From: Lentzea sp. NEAU-D7
GTDB lineage: Bacteria > Actinomycetota > Actinomycetes > Mycobacteriales > Pseudonocardiaceae
Length of the DNA stretch: 64,000 nucleotides
NCBI RefSeq assembly: GCF_026242055.1
Contig: NZ_JAPJDL010000008.1
Coordinates: 1 to 64,000 of the forward strand
Direction: 5' to 3'
Notes under the pieces: model-generated
Seen by the model: only the letters and a program-made list of their open reading frames with translations
Told to the model about the DNA's origin: nothing
The model's database searches: none
Translations under genes and position numbers: made by a program
In this document: positions 27,562-36,482 of the stretch, one piece after another
Numbering within the stretch: the stretch's first letter is position 1
Layout of the letters: each line of letters opens with the position of its first letter

Positions 27562-29037
27562 TCAGTACGGGAAGCGGGCGCGGCCCCGGTTGACCGAGAT
27601 CCACCTCACCGTCGTGAACGCGTCCAGGCTCCAGTCCCCGTTCATGCGGCCGAACCCGGACTGCTTCTCGCCGCCGAACGGGATGTTCGGCTCGTCGGCG
27701 ATGGTCGAGTCGTTGATGTGGACCATGCCGGTGTGCAACCGCCTGGCCAGCTCGACACCCTTGTCCAGGTCGCTGGTGTGGACCGCACCGGACAGGCCGA
27801 AGGGGGTGTCGTTGGCGATGGCTACCGCCTCGTCCTCGGTGTCGAACGGCACCAGGCACGCGACCGGGCCGAACAGCTCCTCCCGCATCACCGACATCCC
27901 GGGCGTGACACCGGTCAGCACGGTCGGGCGGAAGAGCGTGCCTTCCACCTCGCCGCGCAGCAGCACCTCGGCGCCTTCGGCGATGCCCCGTCCGACCTGC
28001 TCCGCCAGTCGGTCGGCCTGCCGCTGGTTGATCAGCGGGCCGAGGACGGTGTCCGGGTCGCGCGGATCGCCGACCGGCAGCGACGCGGCCTTCGCGACGT
28101 ACCGGGAGGCGAACTCGTCGAACACGTCGCGGTGGACGAGAACCCGGTTGGCCGACATGCACACCTGACCTTGGTGGGTGAAGCGGCTGAACACGGCCGC
28201 GTTCACCGCCACGTCGAGGTCGGCGTCCGCCAGGACGATGAGCGCGCTGTTGCCGCCCAGCTCCAGGACCGGCTTCTTGAGGTTGCGGACCGCCACCTCG
28301 GCGACGTGTCGCCCCACCTCGGACGAGCCGGTGAACGAGATGGCGCGCGGCACGGGGTGTTCGACGAAGGCGTCACCGATCACCGCGATCTCCGTGATCA
28401 CGACGTTGAGCAGGCCGGCGGGCAGGCCGGCGGCCTCGAAGACCTCCGCGATCAGCGTGCCCCCCGCGATCGGGGTGTCCTCGTGCGGCTTGAGCACGAC
28501 ACCGTTGCCCGCGGCGAGCGCGGGCGCCACGGATTTCATGCCGAGGAAGAACGGGAAGTTGAACGGGCTGATGACCCCGACGACACCGACCGGCTCCCGG
28601 TAGACCCGGTTCTCCCGGCCGGGGTTGGAGGACGGCAGGGTCCGCATGTCCATGCGCAGCGGGAAGGTGCCGGCCTCCGCGAGCATGCCCAGCACGAGGC
28701 CGATCTCGAAATGCGCCTTGAGCCGCGTGCCGCCGAGCTCGTCGATGATGATGTCGACGATCTCCGGCGTGTGGTCCGCGACGTAGGAGGCCGCTCGCTC
28801 GAACACCGCCCGCTTGTCGTCGGGACTCACCCCGTCCCACTCGGACCTGGCGCGCTGGGCGGACCGGTATGCCTCGTCGACGTCCGCGACGCTCGCGCAG
28901 CGGAACTCCGCGACGGTCGAGCCGTCGAACGGGTTGCGGTCCACGAGGACCTCGTCCGCCGAGCCGGGGAGCCATTTCCCGCCGATGAACTGCTGGTGGT
29001 GCCCGGTGTGGCGCGTTCTGTCGCGGCTGTTCTCCAT
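27562..29037 (-). CDS. Aldehyde dehydrogenase (benzaldehyde/salicylaldehyde/vanillin type)
   Basis: A 491-residue NAD(P)-dependent aldehyde dehydrogenase. The glutamate motif LELGGNSALIV and the nucleophile Cys293 in GQVCMSANR are both present, as are FTGSSEVGR and INDSTIADEPNIPFGG. The overall sequence resembles aryl-aldehyde dehydrogenases acting on benzaldehyde, salicylaldehyde or vanillin. The start is the ATG at 29037 with GGGAGA upstream; a longer frame to 29172 overlaps the bicupin gene. It is 31 bases downstream of that gene, so the two are likely co-transcribed. It could oxidise an aryl aldehyde intermediate or detoxify one. Confidence 0.88.
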   Translation of the reverse strand: MENSRDRTRHTGHHQQFIGGKWLPGSADEVLVDRNPFDGSTVAEFRCASVADVDEAYRSAQRARSEWDGVSPDDKRAVFERAASYVADHTPEIVDIIIDELGGTRLKAHFEIGLVLGMLAEAGTFPLRMDMRTLPSSNPGRENRVYREPVGVVGVISPFNFPFFLGMKSVAPALAAGNGVVLKPHEDTPIAGGTLIAEVFEAAGLPAGLLNVVITEIAVIGDAFVEHPVPRAISFTGSSEVGRHVAEVAVRNLKKPVLELGGNSALIVLADADLDVAVNAAVFSRFTHQGQVCMSANRVLVHRDVFDEFASRYVAKAASLPVGDPRDPDTVLGPLINQRQADRLAEQVGRGIAEGAEVLLRGEVEGTLFRPTVLTGVTPGMSVMREELFGPVACLVPFDTEDEAVAIANDTPFGLSGAVHTSDLDKGVELARRLHTGMVHINDSTIADEPNIPFGGEKQSGFGRMNGDWSLDAFTTVRWISVNRGRARFPY

Positions 29038-29068
29038 GAGGTCTCCCGTACGGCGTTCGGTGCTGTGA

Positions 29069-30112
29069 TCAAGGCCTCGCCCCGGTTCCGGAAAGGCGCG
29101 CGTGCACGGGGTTCGCGGCGCGCAGGTGCGCGGTGACCGCGTCCACGCCGTGAAGACGGTCGAGCGCCGCACGCCCCCGCCGCTCGGCGATCGGGAGCAA
29201 CCCAGGGAGCCTGGGGTTGTCGCAGAGGACCGAGGGCTGCGACCGGAACTCGTAGACGCGGCCGATGGGCTCGGTCAGGCTCAGGTTCTGCACGGTGTGC
29301 GCGAACTCGCGCCCGGCCGGGATCGGGAGCAGGTCACCGGAGTACTGCACGGCGTCGTGTTCGAGCTGCTGCCCGTGCAGGGTGAGCGCTCCCTCCGCGG
29401 GGCACTCGGTGGGCAGCACGAGGACGTCGGTCCCGGGGTGGTGGTGGGGGTGGGCGAGGAAGGCACCGGGCACGTCCAGTCCACCGACGGAGAGACGCAT
29501 CCCTGGTGTGTTGCCGCCGGGTTCTCCGTCGACGAGCGGCCGGATGCGATGGCCCTGCGGGGTGACGACGGGGGCGACGGACGTGAACGGCACCGCGGTG
29601 CAGCGGCCGGGTGCGGGCGCCCGGTTCTCCCAGTGCTCGCGGGCGGCGCCGGCCATGGCCGCGGCCTGGTCGTCGAGGTCCGGCCGGGCCAGGTTGCCGT
29701 CGAGCAGGCTGCTGGTGGAGCGCACCACGTAGCCGGTGCTGCCCAGGTGCTCGGACAAGACGTCGACGACGTAAGGCGTGCCCCGCGGGATCGTCAGGAG
29801 GTCCCCAGGCCACTGGACGGACCAGAAGCGCAGGTCTTCGCCGTGGTAGGTGAGGACCGGGCCGCCGGTGGTGAACAGCAGGACCGTGTCGCTGTCCGGG
29901 TGCTGCTGCGGGTCGCCGCGGAAGTTCGCCGGGAGCTCCAGTCCGCCGGCTGCCAGGGAGAACCCCGGCACGGTGCCGTCGGCACGTCCGTCGACGAGGA
30001 CGCGGATCTTCCTCCAGCCCGGCACCGGCCTGGGAGCGACGGACTCGAACGGGATCGGGCGGATGAGGGTCGGCGACGGCCGGAGGGTGTCTGTCCTGTG
30101 TGGATGGGTCAT
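29069..30112 (-). CDS. Duplicated-cupin (bicupin) protein of unknown function
   Basis: A 347-residue protein made of two similar halves, each opening with the pattern SVAP...IR.LVDG...TPG..L..GGL. and containing a small beta-barrel. The second half keeps a histidine-rich metal-type motif (AHPHHHPGTD) and a later His in EFAHTVQN. The first half reads DPQQHPDSD and has lost most ligands. Cupins range from dioxygenases and isomerases to binding proteins; no function can be named. The ATG at 30112 is chosen for GGAGAGG upstream and because residues before it do not look like protein. It leads a short operon with the aldehyde dehydrogenase. Confidence 0.78.
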   Translation of the reverse strand: MTHPHRTDTLRPSPTLIRPIPFESVAPRPVPGWRKIRVLVDGRADGTVPGFSLAAGGLELPANFRGDPQQHPDSDTVLLFTTGGPVLTYHGEDLRFWSVQWPGDLLTIPRGTPYVVDVLSEHLGSTGYVVRSTSSLLDGNLARPDLDDQAAAMAGAAREHWENRAPAPGRCTAVPFTSVAPVVTPQGHRIRPLVDGEPGGNTPGMRLSVGGLDVPGAFLAHPHHHPGTDVLVLPTECPAEGALTLHGQQLEHDAVQYSGDLLPIPAGREFAHTVQNLSLTEPIGRVYEFRSQPSVLCDNPRLPGLLPIAERRGRAALDRLHGVDAVTAHLRAANPVHARLSGTGARP

Positions 30113-30469
30113 CGTCGTGGAACCTCTCCGAAGTCCACGCGGCATTTGACGCTCAGGAGTTGACGCGGACGACAGTGTCGTAATGGAGGCGGGGGAGTTG
30201 TGGGATGACTTGGCAGCAGCTCCCATCGAGCATCGGTTATGAATAGTCGGAGGTGAATCTGCCGGCAACCGCCCGTTCCGGACGCTGGAACGCCGGGTGT
30301 GCCGAGGATTGTCGGCTGGGATTTACTGGCGTCCGATTGCTTTTCCGTCATTCTCCAGGCGGTTGCGGTAAGCGAACAACGGAATCCGCGCGGCTGTGAC
30401 CGGCCGATGGGGTCGTCCGGAAGATACCGCGTTTCCAGGCTTGTCCGGTTGTAGCCGAAAGGATTCCCG
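30113..30469. promoter_or_regulatory. Divergent intergenic region, bicupin versus ACP genes
   Basis: About 357 bases between two units pointing away from each other, with lower GC than the flanks around 30160-30460. Both promoters must lie here. No clear palindrome or RNA element was found. Confidence 0.4.
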
Positions 30470-30730
30470 ATGACGTCATCCGATGACCTCGCGCGAGTGG
30501 TCGTCAGCCACCTGTCGGCCGCGCTCGGTGTGCCCGCCGCCGAGATCTCCCTCGACGCACAGCTCACCCACCTCGAGAACGCCAGCTCGCTGCGGCTGCT
30601 CACCGCGGTCAACGCCATCGAGGACGAGCTGTCCCTCGAGCTGGATCCCGACTACCTGGTCCGGGTGCGGACGGTGGCCGACCTGGCGAACCTGGTCGAA
30701 GCCGGGATCCGCTCCTCCGGGGTGCGGTGA
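30470..30730 (+). CDS. Stand-alone acyl carrier protein
   Basis: An 86-residue acidic, helical protein of carrier-protein size. The modification site is read as the second Ser in ENASSLRLL; the usual Asp before it is replaced by Ser. The rest fits an ACP (ALGVPAAEISLDAQLTHL, then TVADLANLVEAG). The start is an ATG at 30470 with AAAGG upstream. It is followed by an AMP-ligase, a P450 and a KASIII-like gene, so it probably carries an acyl or aryl group that is loaded by the ligase and modified while tethered. Confidence 0.78.
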   Translation: MTSSDDLARVVVSHLSAALGVPAAEISLDAQLTHLENASSLRLLTAVNAIEDELSLELDPDYLVRVRTVADLANLVEAGIRSSGVR

Positions 30731-30881
30731 CCGGTTCGCGGTCGGCGTGAAGTCCGGCCAGGACGTCATGTTCGTTCCACGCGGTGGAACACGACATGGT
30801 CGACGTGGTGTGTCCTTCTTACGGTGAGGTGGCGTTCGCACGGTCGGGTCGGCGCATCAGGACGAGGTGGGAGGAAGTCCA

Positions 30882-32597
30882 TTGCGGCTGGAAGTCGATG
30901 CGGCCACCCGTTCCGGTTCACGGGGCGGGGGATCGGGTCTCCGCTGGCTCGAAGAAGCCCGGGACCTCCGCGCGATGGCGGACCTGCTGCCGGTCCTCGC
31001 GCGGCGGACGGTGGGGGAGGTGGTGTTTCCGGAGCTGAACACCTCGCTGGCCCATCGGGAGATCCCGGCGCGGGCGTACGGGGTCGCCGCGGAACTGCGC
31101 CGCGCCGGCCTGGACGACCGCTCGGACCAGCGTGTGGGGATCCTCGCCGCGACGTCGCCGGAGTTCGTCTCGGCGCTGTTCGGGGTGTTCGCCGCGAACA
31201 GCGCGGCGGTGCCGATTCCCGTGCCGTCGTTCGCCGGGGGACTGGAGTCCGCCCTGGAGCGGCTGGACGCACTGGTCCGCGGCGCGGGCCTGCGGTGCGT
31301 CCTGGTGGGCCCGCCGTTCGACGAGTTCGGTGACGCCGTGCGCGAGCGGTACCCGGACGTCGCGGTCATCCGCATCGCCGACTGCGCACCGCTGCCCGAA
31401 GCACCGCGGACCACGATGCCGGGTCCGCAAGACCTGGCCGTGGTGCAGTACAGCTCCGGGAGCACCTCCTCGCCGAAGGGGGCGATGATCGAGCATGGTG
31501 CTCTGGTGGCCAGCGTGCTCGGCACAGCCGAGCGGGGCGGTGTGGAGGACGGGGACGCCGCGATGGTGTGGGTGCCGCTGTTCCACGACTTCGGCCTCGT
31601 CACGTTGCTGACCCACCTGGTGACCGCCAGCGACCTGCACATGTTCAGCCCCGTGACGTTCGTCCGGCGCACCGCGGAGACCATCCGGTACTTCGCTGAC
31701 CAGCGCATCGCGTTCTTCACCGGCCCGAACTTCGCCTACGACCGCGTCCTCGACGCCGCCGCGGCCGGACGGCTCGACGGCATCGACCTCTCGAGCTGGA
31801 AGGCCGCGATCAACGCCGGTGAACCCGTCGCCGCCGAGACGCTGCGCCGGTTCGGCGAACTGCTCGGCCCGCTCGGCGCCCGGCCGACCGTGATGACGCC
31901 GGGGTACGGTGCGGCGGAGTTCTGCGTGGGAATCTCGCTGCAGCCCGCGGGCGAGGTCGCGAAGCTGGTCCACGTCGATCGGGCGTCACTGCGGGACGGC
32001 GCCCGTGTCGTGACGCGCGACGGCGCGGAGCCCGGCACGGTGCCCGTCGTGTCGCAGGGGCCCGCCTTCCCCGGCGTCGAGTTCCGGATCAGCGACGGCG
32101 CGGGCCGGGTGCTGGACGAAGGGCACTTCGGCGAGATCGAGGCGCGGGGGCCGAACATGCTGCGCGGCTACCTCGGCGACCGCGCCGCCACCGCCGCCGC
32201 GATCCGGGACGGCTGGTTCCGCACGCGGGACACCGGGTTCGTGCTCGGCGGCGAGCTCTACGTGTCCGGACGGCTGAGCGACATGATCGTGGTGGCCGGC
32301 CGGAACTTCCACGCCCACGACGTGGAGATGGCCGTCCGCGACGTCGACGGTGTCTACCAGCGCCACGTGGTCGTCGTGGCGGATGTGGCCCGTGAGCGCA
32401 TGGTCGTCGTGGCGGAGACGCAAGCCGACGACCCGGCGGCCCTGGTCGCCGGCATCCGTGCCCGGATCGCCGACGAGGTCGGACTGGCGGACGTCGACGT
32501 CCGGACCGTCGACCGGGGCTGGCTGCCGCGGACCAGCAGCGGGAAGTGGCGTCGTGGCGAAGTGCGCGAGCGGCTCTTTGCCGGCTGCGAGGTGTGA
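30882..32597 (+). CDS. Acyl-AMP ligase, FAAL-like
   Basis: A 571-residue adenylating enzyme. The phosphate loop is SSGSTSSPKGAM, and VPLFHDFGLV corresponds to the HDMGLV-type stretch of fatty-acyl-AMP ligases. It also has TPGYGAAEFCVG, a DGWFRTRDTGF hinge and a terminal LPRTSSGKWRR lysine motif. FAAL-type enzymes pass acyl-adenylates to an ACP instead of CoA, and an ACP gene lies just upstream. The start is set at a TTG at 30882 because GGAGGAAG precedes it; a GTG at 30867 would overlap that site and the ATG at 30975 would trim the protein. Substrate may be fatty or aromatic (salicylate is possible). It ends four bases before the P450 gene. Confidence 0.83.
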   Translation: MRLEVDAATRSGSRGGGSGLRWLEEARDLRAMADLLPVLARRTVGEVVFPELNTSLAHREIPARAYGVAAELRRAGLDDRSDQRVGILAATSPEFVSALFGVFAANSAAVPIPVPSFAGGLESALERLDALVRGAGLRCVLVGPPFDEFGDAVRERYPDVAVIRIADCAPLPEAPRTTMPGPQDLAVVQYSSGSTSSPKGAMIEHGALVASVLGTAERGGVEDGDAAMVWVPLFHDFGLVTLLTHLVTASDLHMFSPVTFVRRTAETIRYFADQRIAFFTGPNFAYDRVLDAAAAGRLDGIDLSSWKAAINAGEPVAAETLRRFGELLGPLGARPTVMTPGYGAAEFCVGISLQPAGEVAKLVHVDRASLRDGARVVTRDGAEPGTVPVVSQGPAFPGVEFRISDGAGRVLDEGHFGEIEARGPNMLRGYLGDRAATAAAIRDGWFRTRDTGFVLGGELYVSGRLSDMIVVAGRNFHAHDVEMAVRDVDGVYQRHVVVVADVARERMVVVAETQADDPAALVAGIRARIADEVGLADVDVRTVDRGWLPRTSSGKWRRGEVRERLFAGCEV

Positions 32598-32601
32598 ACC
32601 G

Positions 32602-33828
32602 GTGACCCGCGTCTTCGCGCTGAGCCCGGACCAGGCCGACAACGACGCGATGCTGGCCGCGCTGTCCGGAGGAGGTGCGGTTCAGCAGGTCGTGCTGTCG
32701 ACCGGGCTCCGGGTCTGGGTCGTGACCCGCTACGCCGAGGCGAAAGCGGTCCTGCTGGACACCCGGCTGAAGAAGGATCCGGCGACGCTGTCCGATCCCG
32801 CGCTCCTGTTCGACGGGGGCAGGCACCCCGAGGACAGCTACGCGGTGCTGGGCCGGCACGTGCTGAACACCGACGGAGCCGACCACCGCCGTCTGCGGGA
32901 CCTGCTCACCAAGTGCCTGGCCCCGAAGGCCGTCGATCGGCGCCGCGAGCGGATCGCCGAGATCGTCGGGACCAGCCTCGACACCCTTGCCGCCTCGGCG
33001 GCCCCCGACCTGGTGACCGCGTTCGCCGGGCCGGTGATGACCTCGGTGATGAGCGAGGTCATCGGAATCGAGCAGACCCTCCTCGACCGGCTGCTCACCG
33101 CCGTCCGACTGGTGATCGCGGGTGCGGATCCGCGGAGCGCGGAGGCTCGGAAAGCCGCGGACGAACAGCATCGACTCATCCTGGAGGCCGTCGACGACCA
33201 CGACCGGTTCCCCGGCACCGACACGCTGCTGCAGCTGGCTTTCCGCGACTACCACCCCCACGGCAGGCTCAGCCTGGCCGAGATCATGTCGATGGTCGCC
33301 CTGACCGTGTTCGCCGGAACCACTACCTCCACGACACTGCTGGCTCACGCCGCCGCTCTGGCGTCCACCCGGGACGACCTGCTCGACGCGATCACGGCCG
33401 GTCCGGCGTCGTGCTCGGCGGTGCTCGCGGAGGTCCTGCGCCGGTACCCGCCGACGCCGTGCGCGACCTGGCGGTTCGCCGCCGAGGACGTGGAGGTGGG
33501 CGGTGTCACGATCCCGCGCGACGCCACCGTTCTCGTGCTCGTCGCCGCCGCCAACCGCGATCCCCAGGCGTACCCGGACGCGGATGAGCTCGTCGTGCCC
33601 CGCCCCGGCAGCCCCGCCCACATCGGCTTCGGGCACGGCCCGCACTTTTGCGCAGGCGCCCCGCTGGCGCTGACCACGGCGACCGTGGCGCTCCCCGCGT
33701 TGTTTGCACGCTTTCCGCGGCTGTCCCTCGCCGTCGCGATCGAGGACCTCCGCTGGACGACCAACCTGGGTGACCGCAGCCTGTTCTCCGTGCCCGTCCG
33801 CCTTCGGCCCGATGAGCGGCCGGTATGA
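32602..33828 (+). CDS. Cytochrome P450 (ACP cassette)
   Basis: A 408-residue P450 with I-helix FAGTTTSTTLL, ExxR in EVLRRYPP and heme loop FGHGPHFCAG with Cys350. The acid-alcohol pair of the I helix is changed (AGTTT instead of AGxET/D-T), which can alter oxygen activation. It starts at a GTG four bases after the ligase stop and overlaps the KASIII-like gene by ATGA. Close packing with an ACP and FAAL-like ligase suggests oxidation of a carrier-bound acyl group, as in other tethered-substrate P450 systems. It differs clearly from the core-operon P450. Confidence 0.9.
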   Translation: MTRVFALSPDQADNDAMLAALSGGGAVQQVVLSTGLRVWVVTRYAEAKAVLLDTRLKKDPATLSDPALLFDGGRHPEDSYAVLGRHVLNTDGADHRRLRDLLTKCLAPKAVDRRRERIAEIVGTSLDTLAASAAPDLVTAFAGPVMTSVMSEVIGIEQTLLDRLLTAVRLVIAGADPRSAEARKAADEQHRLILEAVDDHDRFPGTDTLLQLAFRDYHPHGRLSLAEIMSMVALTVFAGTTTSTTLLAHAAALASTRDDLLDAITAGPASCSAVLAEVLRRYPPTPCATWRFAAEDVEVGGVTIPRDATVLVLVAAANRDPQAYPDADELVVPRPGSPAHIGFGHGPHFCAGAPLALTTATVALPALFARFPRLSLAVAIEDLRWTTNLGDRSLFSVPVRLRPDERPV

Positions 33829-34832
33829 AGGTCGAGCGCACGATCCGGATCGCCGCCGCGACGACGTGGTTGCCCGACGAGCGTTACCCGTCCACGAGTG
33901 CCGTCGCAGCGGGAGCGATCACCGCGGAACAGGCCTCCGGGGCGGCGTGCTCCGAGGTGCCGGTCGGCGCTGAGATGCCCGCCTGGTGGATGGGGTGGCA
34001 GGCAGCGCGGCAGTGCCTCGCCACACACGGGGTGGATCCCGCGGAGATCGACTTCGTCGCCTACGCGGGCATGACCCCGGGAGTGGAAGAAGCCCCCTGG
34101 TCGCCCGCGCACCGGCTCGCCAGGGTGCTCGGCGCGTCCCGGGCGGTCGCGATCGGGCTGGCCCAGATGTCGAACGGCGGAGCCGCGGGAATCGGCTGGG
34201 CCACCACCCTGATGCAGGCGGACGACAGCGTCCGGCACGCGTTGTGCACCACCGCAGGCAACTTCGGCGCGCTCCCGTACGACCGGTGGCGAACGGCTCC
34301 CGCCACCGTCTTCGGGGACGGCGCGACCGCCGTTCTCCTGGGACGCGGCGAAGGCCCGCTGGTGGTCCGCTCCATCGGCTCGGCCGGCCGCCCGCTGCTT
34401 GAGGAGACCTTCCCGGCCTTCCACCCGTTCCGCCCGCTGCCCGAGCCGGTCTCCGGTCCTCAGACGGACGCGCTCGGATTCGCGGCGAACCTGAAGGGAT
34501 CCCGCGAGGTGATCCGGGAGGCCGTCGAGATCGCACTGGCCGACGCAGGTCTGGGGGACGAGGACACGGCCCGTGACCGCATCGCACTCGTCTCGTCGAA
34601 CCGGCTGGGCGCACAGGTGACGGACCAGGTCGTGCGGCGTGCCCTGCCGCGAGCCCTGCGCGATCGCTACCGCGCGTTCGGGACGGAGACCGGGCACCTC
34701 GGGGCCGGGGACCTGCCGGCGAACCTGGCTGACATCCTGGCGGGTGACCTGCTGGGAGCCGGTCAGTGCGCGCTCCTGATCGGAACGGGCGCGGGGTTGA
34801 CCGCCTGCGCGGTCGTCGTCGAACGAGACTAG
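33825..34832 (+). CDS. KASIII-like acyltransferase with Ser in place of the active-site Cys
   Basis: A 335-residue thiolase-fold protein of the FabH/ChlB3/CerJ type. At the nucleophile elbow it reads LAQMSNGGAAG, so Ser116 stands where FabH and CerJ have Cys. The second catalytic site is GHLGAGD with His291 and Asp296, the His-Asp arrangement of CerJ-like acyltransferases rather than the His-Asn pair of condensing KASIII enzymes. Such proteins move an acyl group from an ACP to an alcohol or amine. A Ser in this position is known in DpsC-type starter enzymes. It ends the ACP-ligase-P450 cassette, so transfer of that ACP's modified acyl group onto the main scaffold is the favoured idea. Confidence 0.8.
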   Translation: MKVERTIRIAAATTWLPDERYPSTSAVAAGAITAEQASGAACSEVPVGAEMPAWWMGWQAARQCLATHGVDPAEIDFVAYAGMTPGVEEAPWSPAHRLARVLGASRAVAIGLAQMSNGGAAGIGWATTLMQADDSVRHALCTTAGNFGALPYDRWRTAPATVFGDGATAVLLGRGEGPLVVRSIGSAGRPLLEETFPAFHPFRPLPEPVSGPQTDALGFAANLKGSREVIREAVEIALADAGLGDEDTARDRIALVSSNRLGAQVTDQVVRRALPRALRDRYRAFGTETGHLGAGDLPANLADILAGDLLGAGQCALLIGTGAGLTACAVVVERD

Positions 34833-35074
34833 CCGGGACCTCGGACGAGTTGCCGCCCCGCCGGCCAGGCCTCGTCGAGACCGACGCACGGTGCGGAGGA
34901 ACCGCGGACTGTCCGCGCCCGGCGGCGCGTAGGCGACCACTTGACGGGACGCGGAGAAAATGCGGCCCGCTGAAGCGGAGTCAAGGCACGAGATCGAGAT
35001 GTGATCGATGGCGAGAACCTGTCACTGGCCGGTCAGAAGGTGGTCGGCGGCGTCAGGCTTGTGCGGGACTCGTT

Positions 35075-36451
35075 CTACCGGAGGGTGGTCTGGGAGCAGG
35101 CCAGCGCTTCCAGCCTGTCGTGAAGTCGCGGCACGAAGTCCTCGAACTCGGGCTTCATCAGCACGCTCCGGATGATCCGCGCCTCGGGGGCGTCGGCGGT
35201 GACACCGGGATGCCGGCTGACGAGTGCGTCGGACCGCACCTTCAAAGTGCTCAGGAACACGGGATCCGCTTCTCTCGCACCGCTTTCCAGCATCCGCGCC
35301 GAAGTCTCGTCCACGAGCCGCGTGCTCGCCGGCCGGACGGCCGGGAAGTAGGTGACGATGTCCAGCTCGGGTTCCTGGTACAGCTCGAGCGCTTCGGAGG
35401 ACCGAATCCTGGTAGCCCAGTCCAGGGCGGCTCGCCTGCCCGCGCCGAGCACCTGGCCCAGCCCGGAGGGAGTCGGTGGCAGGACCTGGAAGGTGAGCCA
35501 CAGAGCTGCGGCGGCCGCGCCGGCCCGCGAGCACTCCAGGCTCGTCTCGCCGGGGTTGAACTCGGCGGGCGCGCAGTAGGTGTACGGGGAGTCGTGGTCG
35601 TAGAACCGGTCGACGGCCGGGTCGTTGAAGAGCACGGCGCCGCAGCCGTAGGGCTGCAACCCGTGCTTGTGGGGATCGACCACCACGGAATCACACCGGG
35701 AGATCGCCTGCCACGGTTCTGGCGGTAGCGCTTCCGCTGCGCCCGATCCCCGCAGGAGGGTGAAGAAACCGCCGTAGGCGGCGTCCACGTGTATGCGGAT
35801 GTCGTAGCGTTCCTTCAGCGCGAGGACGTCGTGGATCGGATCGACCGCACCCAGCCCGGTAGTTCCGGCTGTCAGGACGACCGTACCGATCTGTTGTGTC
35901 CGCAACAGCTCCTCAAGAGCCTCGACGTCCATCCGGCCGTGTCGATCTGCCCGCACTTCATGACCTTCCAAGCCCAGGACGCGACACATGCGGCTGTGGG
36001 TGAAATGAGCTTCCTCGCTGAAGGCGACGCCTCGGCCGGGACGGAGTTCGCGCGCCACATAAAGAGCTTCGAGGTTCGCGGTCGTGCCGCTGGTCGTCAA
36101 GTGGCCGAGCGAGCTCTCGAACCCGAACATCGCGGACAGCTGGTCGACGACCTCCCGTTCCATCTCGACGGTCGCCGGACCTCCGTCGAACGCGTGGTTG
36201 TTCGGGTTGACCAGCATGGTCGCCAGGTAGCCGATCGTGGCGGCGAAGTGCGGCGGACGAACCATGTGCCCGGCGTACGAGGGGTGGAAGAAAGGGTAGT
36301 TCTTCTCCAGCCTCTTCGTGAAGTCGTGGAAGACCGCCGCGAACGCGTCGTCCCCGACCTCCATCGACGGGTGAGGTGAGAACGGGGAGAACGAGTTCTG
36401 CCACTTCGTGTTCTCCTCGTGTGCTCGGATCATCCACTTCAACAGGTCCAC
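35075..36451 (-). CDS. PLP-dependent decarboxylase (aromatic amino acid / glutamate type)
   Basis: A 458-residue group II PLP decarboxylase. PLP-binding features are visible: TTSGTTANLEAL, HVDAAYGGFF and the Schiff-base Lys262 in VDPHKHGLQPYG. Family members remove the carboxylate from tryptophan, tyrosine, DOPA, glutamate or related acids; the sequence does not settle which. The start is a GTG at 36451, with GGAGGT eleven bases upstream. It is 31 bases downstream of the tryptophan-dioxygenase-like gene, hence the same operon. A role in making an arylethylamine or a kynuramine-type amine is possible. Confidence 0.86.
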   Translation of the reverse strand: MDLLKWMIRAHEENTKWQNSFSPFSPHPSMEVGDDAFAAVFHDFTKRLEKNYPFFHPSYAGHMVRPPHFAATIGYLATMLVNPNNHAFDGGPATVEMEREVVDQLSAMFGFESSLGHLTTSGTTANLEALYVARELRPGRGVAFSEEAHFTHSRMCRVLGLEGHEVRADRHGRMDVEALEELLRTQQIGTVVLTAGTTGLGAVDPIHDVLALKERYDIRIHVDAAYGGFFTLLRGSGAAEALPPEPWQAISRCDSVVVDPHKHGLQPYGCGAVLFNDPAVDRFYDHDSPYTYCAPAEFNPGETSLECSRAGAAAAALWLTFQVLPPTPSGLGQVLGAGRRAALDWATRIRSSEALELYQEPELDIVTYFPAVRPASTRLVDETSARMLESGAREADPVFLSTLKVRSDALVSRHPGVTADAPEARIIRSVLMKPEFEDFVPRLHDRLEALACSQTTLR

Positions 36452-36482
36452 GGCTGTTTTCGACCTCCGTCGCCAGTGCGGC

